Source: Kiritimatiellia bacterium (GTDB taxonomy: Bacteria > Verrucomicrobiota > Kiritimatiellia > RFP12 > UBA3636). From it: a DNA stretch of 50,959 nt. Both the position numbers and the translations under genes were made by a program. The notes under the pieces are model-generated. The model was not told the DNA's origin, ran no database searches, and saw only the letters and a program-made list of their open reading frames with translations. Positions within the stretch are counted from its first letter, which is position 1; every line of letters starts with the position of its first letter. The DNA lies in assembly GCA_017481725.1 (NCBI GenBank), contig JAFUOX010000062.1, positions 1-50,959 of the forward strand, written 5' to 3'. Below are positions 7,763 through 15,167 of this stretch, piece by piece.

Positions 7763-8518
7763 TACCCCCAAAATATCTTTGCCGCAAGCGCAGCCGAAGT
7801 AACATCCGACAATATCGTTGGATACCAAAAGATTGACCTTGCTCAAGGTTGGAATATGATTGGTATGCAGTTTGTTGATATTGGTGGTGGAGAACTACCT
7901 ATGGGAACTGCTGCAATACTTGACTCTTCTATGGCAGGTTTTGACGATGAAGGTACCTACATTACAGAGATTCATGTTTGGAATGGTGTTGGATATAATA
8001 TCTATGGTTGGTCAGGTACATCTGGTACAGAATATCTTGAAGATCCAAGTTATGATAATCAATGGCTAAACGACCAGCTAGAACCTCTTGAAGTAGAAAC
8101 ATTCCCTAAAGCACAAGGTGTTTGGCTTAAGGCTGGTTCAAAAGGTTCAGTTACAATAGCAGGTGAAGTTCCAACTGATAAATCAGTAACTGTTGAGTTG
8201 AATGTTGGTTGGAATATGGTTGCAAACCCATTCCCTGGTGATGTGAAAATTTCTTCATTCGGTATGCTTTCTGATGATATGGCAGGTTTTGACGACGAAG
8301 GTAACTACATTACAGAAATGCATGTTTGGAATGGTGTTGGATATAATATCTATGGTTGGTCAGGTACATCTGGTACAGAATATCTTGAAGATCCAAGTTA
8401 TGACAATAAATGGTTGAATGACCAGTTGGAAATTCCTGAAGATAATGTTGTTCTTCCATACGGTCGTGGCGTTTGGATTAAAGCAGGCTCATCAGGCTCA
8501 ATCACATTCACTAAATAA
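7751..8518 (+). CDS. Two-repeat Trp/Gly-rich protein, cassette 4; 5' end apparently missing
   Basis: About 255 residues from a GTG at 7751. Longer readings would begin inside the terminator and are unlikely. The conserved segment NIFAASAAEVTSDNIVGYQK follows directly. Two repeats then appear with GWNMIGMQF / GWNMVANPFPGD, MAGFDDEG, HVWNGVGYNIYGWSGTSG, TEYLEDPSYDN and a final W-x-KAGSSGS turn. An ~80-nt tract from the central motif is identical between the repeats. No signal peptide is visible. It has the same family and gene order as cassettes 2, 3 and 5, with its own central motif. Confidence 0.6.
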   Translation: MPFLYPQNIFAASAAEVTSDNIVGYQKIDLAQGWNMIGMQFVDIGGGELPMGTAAILDSSMAGFDDEGTYITEIHVWNGVGYNIYGWSGTSGTEYLEDPSYDNQWLNDQLEPLEVETFPKAQGVWLKAGSKGSVTIAGEVPTDKSVTVELNVGWNMVANPFPGDVKISSFGMLSDDMAGFDDEGNYITEMHVWNGVGYNIYGWSGTSGTEYLEDPSYDNKWLNDQLEIPEDNVVLPYGRGVWIKAGSSGSITFTK

Positions 8519-8520
8519 TT

Positions 8521-8539
8521 TAATATCACTACGATATTA
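8521..8539 (+). terminator. Intercistronic hairpin, cassette 4
   Basis: TAATATC and GATATTA form a 7-bp stem three bases after the stop codon. The sequence differs from the stems of the other cassettes, but the position is equivalent. Confidence 0.5.
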
Positions 8540-8574
8540 TTAAAAAAACAAAATTATTAAGGAAAATAAAAAAA

Positions 8575-9144
8575 ATGAAAAAATTACTATTAGCAATGGT
8601 TGTAGTTTTAGTAGCTATTTCTGCACATTCTGCATCTCTTGTTTGGAGTGCAAGTAGTGTTACTTATAATGGCACAAAACTAAAGTCAGATACTGGAGTA
8701 ACAGGTTATCTAGTATTCTTATCAACAGCAGCATTGGAAGATTCATATGCACTAACAAAGGATAGTACAGGTGCATCTGTTGCTGCTAGCATTGGTACTG
8801 AGGTAGCTTCTCAAAATAAAACAACTGCAATGTCAAAGTTAAACAACACATATAGTTTTGTTGTTGGTGAACCATATGACAACGGTGATGCTTTTGCTAT
8901 GTTGTTAACATACGTAGTAGATGGTAATACATATTACAACCTATCTAATGAAATCTACACAATGTCTGGTGCACTTGCAGATCCTCCAACAAACCCAGCA
9001 GCTGCTGCATTCACATTTAACTATGGTACATCTGCTGAAAAAGGCACACTTAAATCAGGTGGCGGTTGGACAGCAGTTCCAGAGCCAGCTAGCGCAATGT
9101 TGGCATTGGCTGGTGTAGCTATGTTGATTCGTCGCCGCAAGTAA
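8575..9144 (+). CDS. PEP-CTERM sorting-domain protein, cassette 4
   Basis: A 189-residue protein with signal peptide (MKKLLLAMVVVLVAISAHS), a diverged body (TGVTGYLVFLSTAALEDSY, DGNTYYNLSNEIYTMSGAL) and the sorting tail VPEPASAMLALAGVAM plus RRRK. The body aligns with the cassette 2, 3 and 5 proteins but shares much less sequence. Its last ~70 bp and the terminator after it match 1120-1280 almost base for base, so the 3' ends have been exchanged between cassettes. A short purine-rich AAGGAAAAT leader precedes the ATG. Confidence 0.88.
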   Translation: MKKLLLAMVVVLVAISAHSASLVWSASSVTYNGTKLKSDTGVTGYLVFLSTAALEDSYALTKDSTGASVAASIGTEVASQNKTTAMSKLNNTYSFVVGEPYDNGDAFAMLLTYVVDGNTYYNLSNEIYTMSGALADPPTNPAAAAFTFNYGTSAEKGTLKSGGGWTAVPEPASAMLALAGVAMLIRRRK

Positions 9145-9178
9145 TTGTGGCAGAGTAAACATACTCCCATAACTTAAA

Positions 9179-9218
9179 AACAATAAAACCACTCTCTTGC
9201 GAGGGTGGTTTTATTGTT
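9179..9218. terminator. Bidirectional intrinsic terminator
   Basis: Same perfect inverted repeat as at 1222-1261, between the convergent PEP-CTERM genes of cassettes 4 and 5. The surrounding ~200 bp also match the 1.1-1.3 kb region. Confidence 0.9.
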
Positions 9219-9246
9219 TATATATTTGCTGTAATCAGCGGGTCGC

Positions 9247-9819
9247 TTACTTACGACGGCGGATTAGCATTGCAACGCCTGCTAGTGCTAGCATAGCAGA
9301 TGCTGGCTCTGGAACAGCAACAGCCTTGTACCAACCCTTGCCTGCTGTGATAGCATCGCCATTTGAAACTTCATTCTGAGTTGTGAAGTCAAATGCGAAT
9401 ACAGCAGCATCTAGAGAAGATGTTGCATCAGCTAGACCAGATACTGTGTAAACTGTTGATGAGAAGTTGTACCATGTATCTGTGCCATCGCTATATGTGA
9501 TGAACATACCATAGTTCTGACCATTTGCAATATCAGAAGACACGTAAGTACCTTTGATCTTACCCTTAGCAGAAGCTAGACCTGTTGATGTGTTAGCCTT
9601 TGAATCAACATAAGAAGGAGCAGAGATTGCGTCCTCAATAACAGAAGCTTCTAGAGATGTACCTGTTAGAAGAACTAGGTAACCCATAGCACCGTTAGTT
9701 GTTGTGATAGCTGTACCACCAAAGGATGCCTTTGCTGAACCTGTACCCCAGTCGAAAGATGCTGCAGAAGCAGAAACTGCTACTAGAGCAACAACCATCA
9801 TTGTAATGAATTTTTTCAT
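9247..9819 (-). CDS. PEP-CTERM sorting-domain protein, cassette 5
   Basis: A 190-residue protein with signal peptide (MKKFITMMVVALVAVSASA), a body closely matching the 7073 product (NGAMGYLVLLTGTSLEASV, NGQNYGMFITYSDGTDTWY, GKGWYKAVAV) and the PEP-CTERM tail. It lies downstream of its repeat-protein partner on the minus strand. The leader AATTAGAAAGAAAAT upstream of the ATG is conserved. The near identity to cassette 3, although on the opposite strand, indicates inverted duplication or gene conversion. Confidence 0.9.
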   Translation of the reverse strand: MKKFITMMVVALVAVSASAASFDWGTGSAKASFGGTAITTTNGAMGYLVLLTGTSLEASVIEDAISAPSYVDSKANTSTGLASAKGKIKGTYVSSDIANGQNYGMFITYSDGTDTWYNFSSTVYTVSGLADATSSLDAAVFAFDFTTQNEVSNGDAITAGKGWYKAVAVPEPASAMLALAGVAMLIRRRK

Positions 9820-9857
9820 TGTAATATTTTCTTTCTAATTTATTGTTTTATTTTAAA

Positions 9858-9882
9858 CACAAAGTAAACTGCTTACTTTGTG
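9858..9882 (-). terminator. Intercistronic hairpin, cassette 5
   Basis: CACAAAGTAA and TTACTTTGTG form a 10-bp stem that includes the stop codon of the repeat-protein gene, as in cassette 3. Confidence 0.7.
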
Positions 9883-10541
9883 AAAGTAACTGTACCTGCT
9901 GCAGGAGCAACAAACCAAATTGCTTCGCCAACTTTTAGGCTTGCATCTGCTAAGTCAGAGAAGTCATTTAGCAACCAAGAACTATTCCACTCAGGAACTT
10001 CGTTTGCTGTTCCGTCTTCAGCATCTAGCCAACCGTAAGTGGTATAACCATTACCTATCCATAGACGCATTGTTGTTTGATATTCGCCACCATCATCTAG
10101 ACCATCAAGGTCACACTTGATGTTCTGCACAGAAATCTCGCATGGGAATGGGTTTGCGATGATGTTGAAGCCTTCTACTACGTCCACTGTATATGTGTCA
10201 CCAGTTGCAACTTCACCCAAAACAGTAATTGTGCCAGCCTTCTTTGTTACAAGCCAAACACCCTTGCCTAGGTCCATATCTTCTGCAGCAATATCAGAGA
10301 AGTCGTTTAGCAACCAAGAGTTGTTCCACTCTGGAACTTCATTAACTGTACCATCATCAGCATCTAGCCAACCGTAAGTTGTATAACCATTACCAACCCA
10401 TACACGCATTGTTGTCTGGTACTCGCCACCATCATCAAGACCTAGAAGTGCAGAACCATCATAAATGAACTCATTAACGTCTTTTGTTGTTGCACCAACC
10501 TCTAGGAACTGAGAACCGATTAGGTTAAAGCCCTCAGCCAA
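9873..10541 (-). CDS. Two-repeat Trp/Gly-rich protein, cassette 5; 5' end apparently missing
   Basis: At least 222 residues from a TTG at 10541. Two repeats carry GFNLIGSQFLEVG / GFNIIANPFPCE, GGEYQTTMR-x-W-x-GNGYTTYGW, WLLNDFSD and a closing AGT turn. The conserved upstream coding stretch AASAAEVTSDNVVGYTKIDL is present to about 10597. Beyond that the sequence departs completely from the other cassettes, and there is no ATG, GTG or TTG before the next in-frame stop. No signal peptide is visible. It closely resembles cassette 3 outside the central motif. Confidence 0.6.
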   Translation of the reverse strand: MAEGFNLIGSQFLEVGATTKDVNEFIYDGSALLGLDDGGEYQTTMRVWVGNGYTTYGWLDADDGTVNEVPEWNNSWLLNDFSDIAAEDMDLGKGVWLVTKKAGTITVLGEVATGDTYTVDVVEGFNIIANPFPCEISVQNIKCDLDGLDDGGEYQTTMRLWIGNGYTTYGWLDAEDGTANEVPEWNSSWLLNDFSDLADASLKVGEAIWFVAPAAGTVTFTK

Positions 10542-10599
10542 GTCAATCTTTGTATATCCAACAACATTGTCGGATGTTACTTCTGCTGCGCTTGCGGCA

Positions 10600-11631
10600 G
10601 GTGTGTCAACGCATAGGATGGTCTCGTGTTTAGCCGTCTCACGTCGTTTAACCGTCTAACCGTTTAACATCCCTTCTTTTCACTTATTGCTTTTGCCTAA
10701 CACGGAGTACGGGGAGTAAATGCTTGTGTTACTCCTTAAAAATTATGAAATACAGGTTTTTAAGGAGTAGAAAATGGAAGTGCCGCGTACATTATATTTG
10801 AATCGATTGATAAAGAAAAGACGCGAGAGGATCTGACGTGAGACATTTAGACGATAGAAGACCATTGAAGTGAAACGCCTTTGGCATTTCTCGCATCTGA
10901 TTGTCTTTTGGTCTCATGACCTTGTCTCTTGTCTCACTTTCGCACATTTGAAGCGTGGCTACCGCACGCAAAGCGACTGGAAGTCGCTTCTCCATACTCT
11001 TCCTGCACGCGAGCGTGATGCGGAGCGTGATGCATGTGATGCCAAAGGGACGCAGAGACGCGGAGGCCGCAGAGGTCGCAGAGCCGTGACGCCGAAAAAA
11101 CACTAGCGGAATGAGGTTTGTCTTGACTATTGCTTATCTTTCGAAGCAATTGGGCAAACCTCATCCACTAGTGTGCTCGCTCAAAAGCTTATTGAGAAGC
11201 TGAGGCGATGCATTATAATAAATGAAGAATGAAGAATGAAGAATTCAGGTAGAGTTAATTGGTTTTTTCTCCATTCTCGCGTCTAACGTCCCACTTCGCA
11301 CTTCTAGCCACCACGTGCAGTAGCTCCGTGCCTTTGCCTTCTTTGGGGGTCGAACACACTAGCGCTTGGAAGTTGCCTTTGCGACAACAAGAGCAAAACT
11401 AGGCAACGACAAGCGGTAGTGTTATCACAGAACCCACCACGCAAGCCTCCGCGTCCTCCGCGTCCTCCGCGTCTCTGCGTCCCTTTTTCGCACTTTTAGC
11501 CACCACGTGCATCACGCATGTATAAGCACCAGCGACCATCCCCAATCCGTGTACGTGATGCACGGACACACATAGTTTGGTTTTCACGGAGCTAATGAGA
11601 AAACTAACTCCTTCCTTTTCTCACTCAATAC
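10600..11631. repeat. Gene-free, repeat-rich spacer
   Basis: No credible gene is seen in this kilobase. It holds several CGTCTAAC-type short repeats near 10640-10670, alternating GCGGAGG/GACGCAGAG-type repeats near 11045-11090 and 11445-11490, and copies of GCGAGCGTGATGC. A 7-bp AATGAAG-type tandem repeat lies near 11220. The block 11038-11287 recurs in the same orientation at 50098-50361. Short Arg-rich frames here are repeat translations, not genes. Confidence 0.75.
11101..11173 (+). repeat. 73-nt nested stem-loop inside a dispersed repeat
   Basis: Three nested stems are visible: CACTAG / CTAGTG, ATGAGGTTTG / CAAACCTCAT, and ATTGCTT / AAGCAAT around ATCTTTCG. The second copy at 50163-50236 keeps every stem and has a one-base insertion in the loop. 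It could be a REP- or MITE-like element or a structured RNA. Confidence 0.8.
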
Positions 11632-11661
11632 TTGCCAAAGCACTTATGTTTTTGATATAAT
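11632..11661 (+). promoter_or_regulatory. Sigma-70-type promoter of fabZ-lpxA
   Basis: TTGCCA and TATAAT with an 18-bp spacer, about 65 bp before the fabZ start. Confidence 0.6.
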
Positions 11662-11724
11662 TTTTTTCAAATTTCATAGATATAAATAACTTATAAGTAA
11701 AAAATTAAAAACTAAAGGACTGAA

Positions 11725-12189
11725 ATGGACGCAATATTAAATATCGATGCAATTCAACAGATTATTCCGCATCGTTACCCATTCCTACTTGTAGATAAAG
11801 TAATTGAAAAAAGCGAGGATGGTTATTATCAGGTGGCAGTAAAAAATACAACCTTCAATGAGCCATATTTTCAGGGACATTTTCCTGGATATCCAATTAT
11901 GCCAGGCGTTTTGCAGATTGAAGCACTTGCTCAAGCCGGTGGTATTATGACACTTACGTTAGAAAGTAACCCAGATGTTCCTAAGGGTGGTTTTGATACA
12001 TTTCTAATGAGTGTGGAAAAGGCAAAGTTCCGTAAGCCAGTACGTCCAGGCGATCAGCTCTTTTTAGAGACAACCCTTTTGTCCCTACGCAGAAATACCG
12101 CAAAAATCCAGGGTATTGTTCGTGTAGACGGAAAGGTTGTTACTGAAGCAGAAATTATGTTTATGCTTGTTCCAAAGGAAAAACGTTAA
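11725..12189 (+). CDS. fabZ: 3-hydroxyacyl-ACP dehydratase FabZ
   Basis: A 154-residue hot-dog-fold dehydratase of fatty-acid elongation in the cytoplasm. It converts 3-hydroxyacyl-ACP to trans-2-enoyl-ACP. The typical start region IIPHRYPFLLVDKV and the active-site segment GHFPGYPIMPGVLQIEALAQ (catalytic His and the helix carrying the acidic residue) are intact, and the length is normal. The start has AAAGGACTGAA upstream. It precedes lpxA, the usual arrangement that balances fatty acid and lipid A use of 3-hydroxyacyl-ACP. Confidence 0.95.
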   Translation: MDAILNIDAIQQIIPHRYPFLLVDKVIEKSEDGYYQVAVKNTTFNEPYFQGHFPGYPIMPGVLQIEALAQAGGIMTLTLESNPDVPKGGFDTFLMSVEKAKFRKPVRPGDQLFLETTLLSLRRNTAKIQGIVRVDGKVVTEAEIMFMLVPKEKR

Positions 12190-12252
12190 GAGCAGCAAAC
12201 CATTTTTTAAATAGATCAAACAATTTTTAACTCATAAAATAAGGAAAATATC

Positions 12253-13026
12253 ATGAGCAAGATTCATAGCACAGCTATTATTGAAGATGGAGCCAAAATA
12301 GGTGAGGATGTTGAAATCGGACCATACGCAGTTGTTGGCTCAGAGGCAGTTATTGGTAATCGTGTAAAGATTCACGGTCATGCTATGATTAGCGGTAGCA
12401 CAATCTTGCATGATGAGGTTCAGGTATTCCCATTTGCTCATATTGGTGGCAAGACACAGGACCTAAAGTTTGCCGAAGGCAATAAGACATATGTTGAGGT
12501 GGGTGAGCGTACAGTTCTCCGTGAGTATGTAACAGTTAATTGCGGCACCTCAGATGGTGAGTCTACAATTATTGGTAAGGATTGCTTGCTAATGGCGTAT
12601 TGCCATGTTGCACATGGATGTGTGCTAGGAAATCGCATTATTATCTCCAACAGCACACAGCTTGCTGGTGAGGTTACTGTTGAAGACTATGCTACAATTA
12701 GTGGCTTATGTGGCTTCCATCAGTTTACACGTGTGGGACGCTATTGTATGGTAGCAGCTGCATCTGCAATCAAGCAGGATGTGCTTCCATATATGATTAC
12801 AGAGGATGGAGCAGCACGTGGTTTGAATATTGTCCGTTTAACACGTTGTGGCTTTGCTGAGGCAAGTGTTAAGTCACTTAAAGAAGCATATCGCATTCTT
12901 TGTCGCTCAGGTCTAAATGTTAGCCAAGCAATTGAAGCAATCAAGAATGATGTTGAGCAAACAGATGAGGTTAAAAATCTTATCGAGTTTATTCAGGCAT
13001 CAAAGCGTGGTTGCTTGATTAAGTAA
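12253..13026 (+). CDS. lpxA: UDP-N-acetylglucosamine acyltransferase LpxA
   Basis: A 257-residue cytoplasmic enzyme of the first step of lipid A synthesis. It moves the 3-hydroxyacyl chain from ACP to UDP-GlcNAc. The left-handed beta-helix hexapeptide repeats begin at residue 1 (IHSTAIIEDGAKIGEDVEIG). The catalytic-His region is in MAYCHVAHGCVLGN, and GFHQFTRVGRY is also typical. The C-terminal helical domain (SVKSLKEAYRILCRSGLNVSQAIEAI) is complete. AAGGAAAATATC lies upstream of the ATG. It is probably cotranscribed with fabZ. Confidence 0.95.
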   Translation: MSKIHSTAIIEDGAKIGEDVEIGPYAVVGSEAVIGNRVKIHGHAMISGSTILHDEVQVFPFAHIGGKTQDLKFAEGNKTYVEVGERTVLREYVTVNCGTSDGESTIIGKDCLLMAYCHVAHGCVLGNRIIISNSTQLAGEVTVEDYATISGLCGFHQFTRVGRYCMVAAASAIKQDVLPYMITEDGAARGLNIVRLTRCGFAEASVKSLKEAYRILCRSGLNVSQAIEAIKNDVEQTDEVKNLIEFIQASKRGCLIK

Positions 13027-13051
13027 TAAAAAGTTAAAAAGAAGAATTAAG

Positions 13052-13109
13052 ATGTTCGGTATTATGTTTCTAGTAAGGCAACAGCTCTAGATTAACATAA
13101 GCCGAACAT
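13052..13109 (+). other. Long interrupted stem-loop between lpxA and the secretin gene
   Basis: ATGTTCGG pairs with CCGAACAT, TTATGTT with AACATAA and TCTAG with CTAGA, giving about 20 base pairs around a 13-nt loop (TAAGGCAACAGCT). No T-tract follows, so it does not look like a simple terminator. It could be a processing or protein-binding site in the leader of the secretin mRNA. Confidence 0.7.
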
Positions 13110-13145
13110 TGTGCATTATAGAAATGCATATGAGAAGAGGAAAAA

Positions 13146-15128
13146 ATGAATTTATCAAAGATTGTAACATATTCATTATTTGGCATTTTATTTAGCGGAA
13201 TTTGTCTTTCTCAAGAGGTAACAGAAGCTCCAAAGAATGCAACTACTGCAAACCAGATTGAGGGCGATACCATTATGTTCAATTTTGAGCAAGTAGATGT
13301 TCGTGTATTTGCTCAAGTGGTTGGTGGATTTATTGGCAAGCGTTATACAGTGGCAGAGGATGTTCAAGGAACATTGACAGTTATTTCTCCAAATGTTTCA
13401 CGCAAGGATGCAGAGAAGCTTTTTTCTGCAGTATTAGAATCATCTGGTTTTACACTTGTTCGCGATGGCGATATGAATCGCATAGTTGCTTTGCCTGAAA
13501 AGATAGCAAATATGGGTACAATCGTTACTGACGAGGGAACAACCCCAGAATATGGTCTTGTTACTCGTATCATGAGATTAAATCATGTTTCTGTTGTTGA
13601 GATGAGCAAGATGCTTGAGCTACAGTTGAATCGCAAGGATGTGGTAAGCACATTAGAGGAGACAAATCATCTTATCATTACCGATACAGTTTCTTCTGTT
13701 AAGAAAATAGAGGAGCTGGTAAAAGAGCTAGATAAGCCAGGAATGGCTCGCTCTACGGAGGTAATTTCACTCAAGCATGCTAATGCAGCTGAGCTAGCAC
13801 GTCAAATAATGGCATCATTTGCAGATAATCCATCACGAGCACAGCAACTAACAGATCGCATGGCAGCGGGCACAGCATATGCAAATAGTGTTTCCATGAG
13901 TGTGCCAACAATTGTTGCCTCAACTCATTCTAATGGTTTAGTTGTCACTGGCACGCAGCGTCAGATTCAGGCAGTGAAGGATTTGGTTGCAAAGTTAGAT
14001 ATTCCTGCACCATCGGGTAGAAGCTCTTTTAATATCATTGCATTGAATTATATAAAGGCAGAGGATATTGCAAAGAATATTTCAACAGTTGTGGAAAAAT
14101 TTGCAGCTGGCAATGGAGACACTTCATTGATACGTCGTGTTGCGGTTGAAGCAATAGCAGAATCTAATACGCTTTTGGTAAATGCAACACCAGAGGATTT
14201 TAAAGCAATAGAGACAGTGATAAAGGCACTAGATGTAAAGCCAAAGCAGGTACATATTTCTGTGCTTATTGCAGAGGTGTCAGAGGGTGATTTAGATAAG
14301 CTTGGCGTGACAATTACAGCATTAAATGCACCGGAGTCAGTAGGTAAAAATGCATTTGCTGGAGCAACTCGTTCAGCTGCTGACAATGCAGGTTTATTAA
14401 CACAGCTTTCTTCAGGAATGTTTGGTCAAGGATTAACCTTTGGTATTGCACATGGTAGCTATACAGATGCAAATGGCAATATTGTTACAGATTATCCTGG
14501 TGTATTTAATATTGATGCAATTAAGGGTAATGATAAGGTAAAGATACTTGCTAATCCATCCTTAGGCGCACAGAATAATGTAGAGGCTGAGGTTTCTGTT
14601 GTAGATAATATTCCTATAACAGAGGCAACGATTACAGGTAGTGGCTCAGACCGTGATGTGATTCAAAATATCACACGTATGGATGTTGGTGTAAAGCTAA
14701 CAATGACACCACATATCATACCTGATGGAATTGTTCAGCTTGAGCTAGAGCCAAGCATTGAGGCAGTAACAGACAAGGGAATTAGCTCTGATTATGCTCC
14801 AACAATTTCTAAGCGTAAGGTAAAGACAACTGTAATGGTTGAGGATGGCAAGACAATTGTTATTGCTGGCTTGATGCGTAATGATACGGCTGAGGTAAAG
14901 AAAAAGATTCCTCTATTAGGAGATATTCCTCTTTTAGGTTGGTTGTTCCGATGGAATTCCACAGAGGAGAAGAAGACAAATATTTTAATTTTTGTAACAC
15001 CAACAGTAATCTCAGATGCAGCTGCTGCGGAAGCACTTCGCACCGATTTGGAAAAGCGTACAGGGCTTTCTTCTCAGACGATTACAGAAGAAATGGCTGT
15101 TCCACAGGAAGCTGTTGAAGCCGAATAA
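13146..15128 (+). CDS. gspD: GspD/PilQ-type outer-membrane secretin
   Basis: A 660-residue outer-membrane channel subunit with an N-terminal signal peptide. An N0-like domain spans about residues 40-110 (FEQVDVRVFAQVVGGFIGKR), and three NolW-type N-domains follow (VTRIMRLNHVSVVEMSKML, EVISLKHANAAELARQIMAS, FNIIALNYIKAEDIAKNIS). The secretin barrel region has ILANPSLGAQNNVEAEVSV and a VEDGKTIVIAGLMR...PLLGDIPLLGWLFR ending (shown in part). Type II secretion secretins have this layout. No other gsp or pil genes are adjacent, so the rest of the machine must be elsewhere. The Ala/Glu-rich C-tail may be a pilotin-binding region. Confidence 0.9.
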   Translation: MNLSKIVTYSLFGILFSGICLSQEVTEAPKNATTANQIEGDTIMFNFEQVDVRVFAQVVGGFIGKRYTVAEDVQGTLTVISPNVSRKDAEKLFSAVLESSGFTLVRDGDMNRIVALPEKIANMGTIVTDEGTTPEYGLVTRIMRLNHVSVVEMSKMLELQLNRKDVVSTLEETNHLIITDTVSSVKKIEELVKELDKPGMARSTEVISLKHANAAELARQIMASFADNPSRAQQLTDRMAAGTAYANSVSMSVPTIVASTHSNGLVVTGTQRQIQAVKDLVAKLDIPAPSGRSSFNIIALNYIKAEDIAKNISTVVEKFAAGNGDTSLIRRVAVEAIAESNTLLVNATPEDFKAIETVIKALDVKPKQVHISVLIAEVSEGDLDKLGVTITALNAPESVGKNAFAGATRSAADNAGLLTQLSSGMFGQGLTFGIAHGSYTDANGNIVTDYPGVFNIDAIKGNDKVKILANPSLGAQNNVEAEVSVVDNIPITEATITGSGSDRDVIQNITRMDVGVKLTMTPHIIPDGIVQLELEPSIEAVTDKGISSDYAPTISKRKVKTTVMVEDGKTIVIAGLMRNDTAEVKKKIPLLGDIPLLGWLFRWNSTEEKKTNILIFVTPTVISDAAAAEALRTDLEKRTGLSSQTITEEMAVPQEAVEAE

Positions 15129-15167
15129 TTTTTTTAAAACACTATTTTTGTAAGAAAGGGAGAATTA

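Noticed and set aside
10792..11164. Arg-rich open frames on both strands between cassette 5 and fabZ
   Set aside because: They translate repeat DNA, overlap each other on both strands and have no ribosome-binding site or family match.
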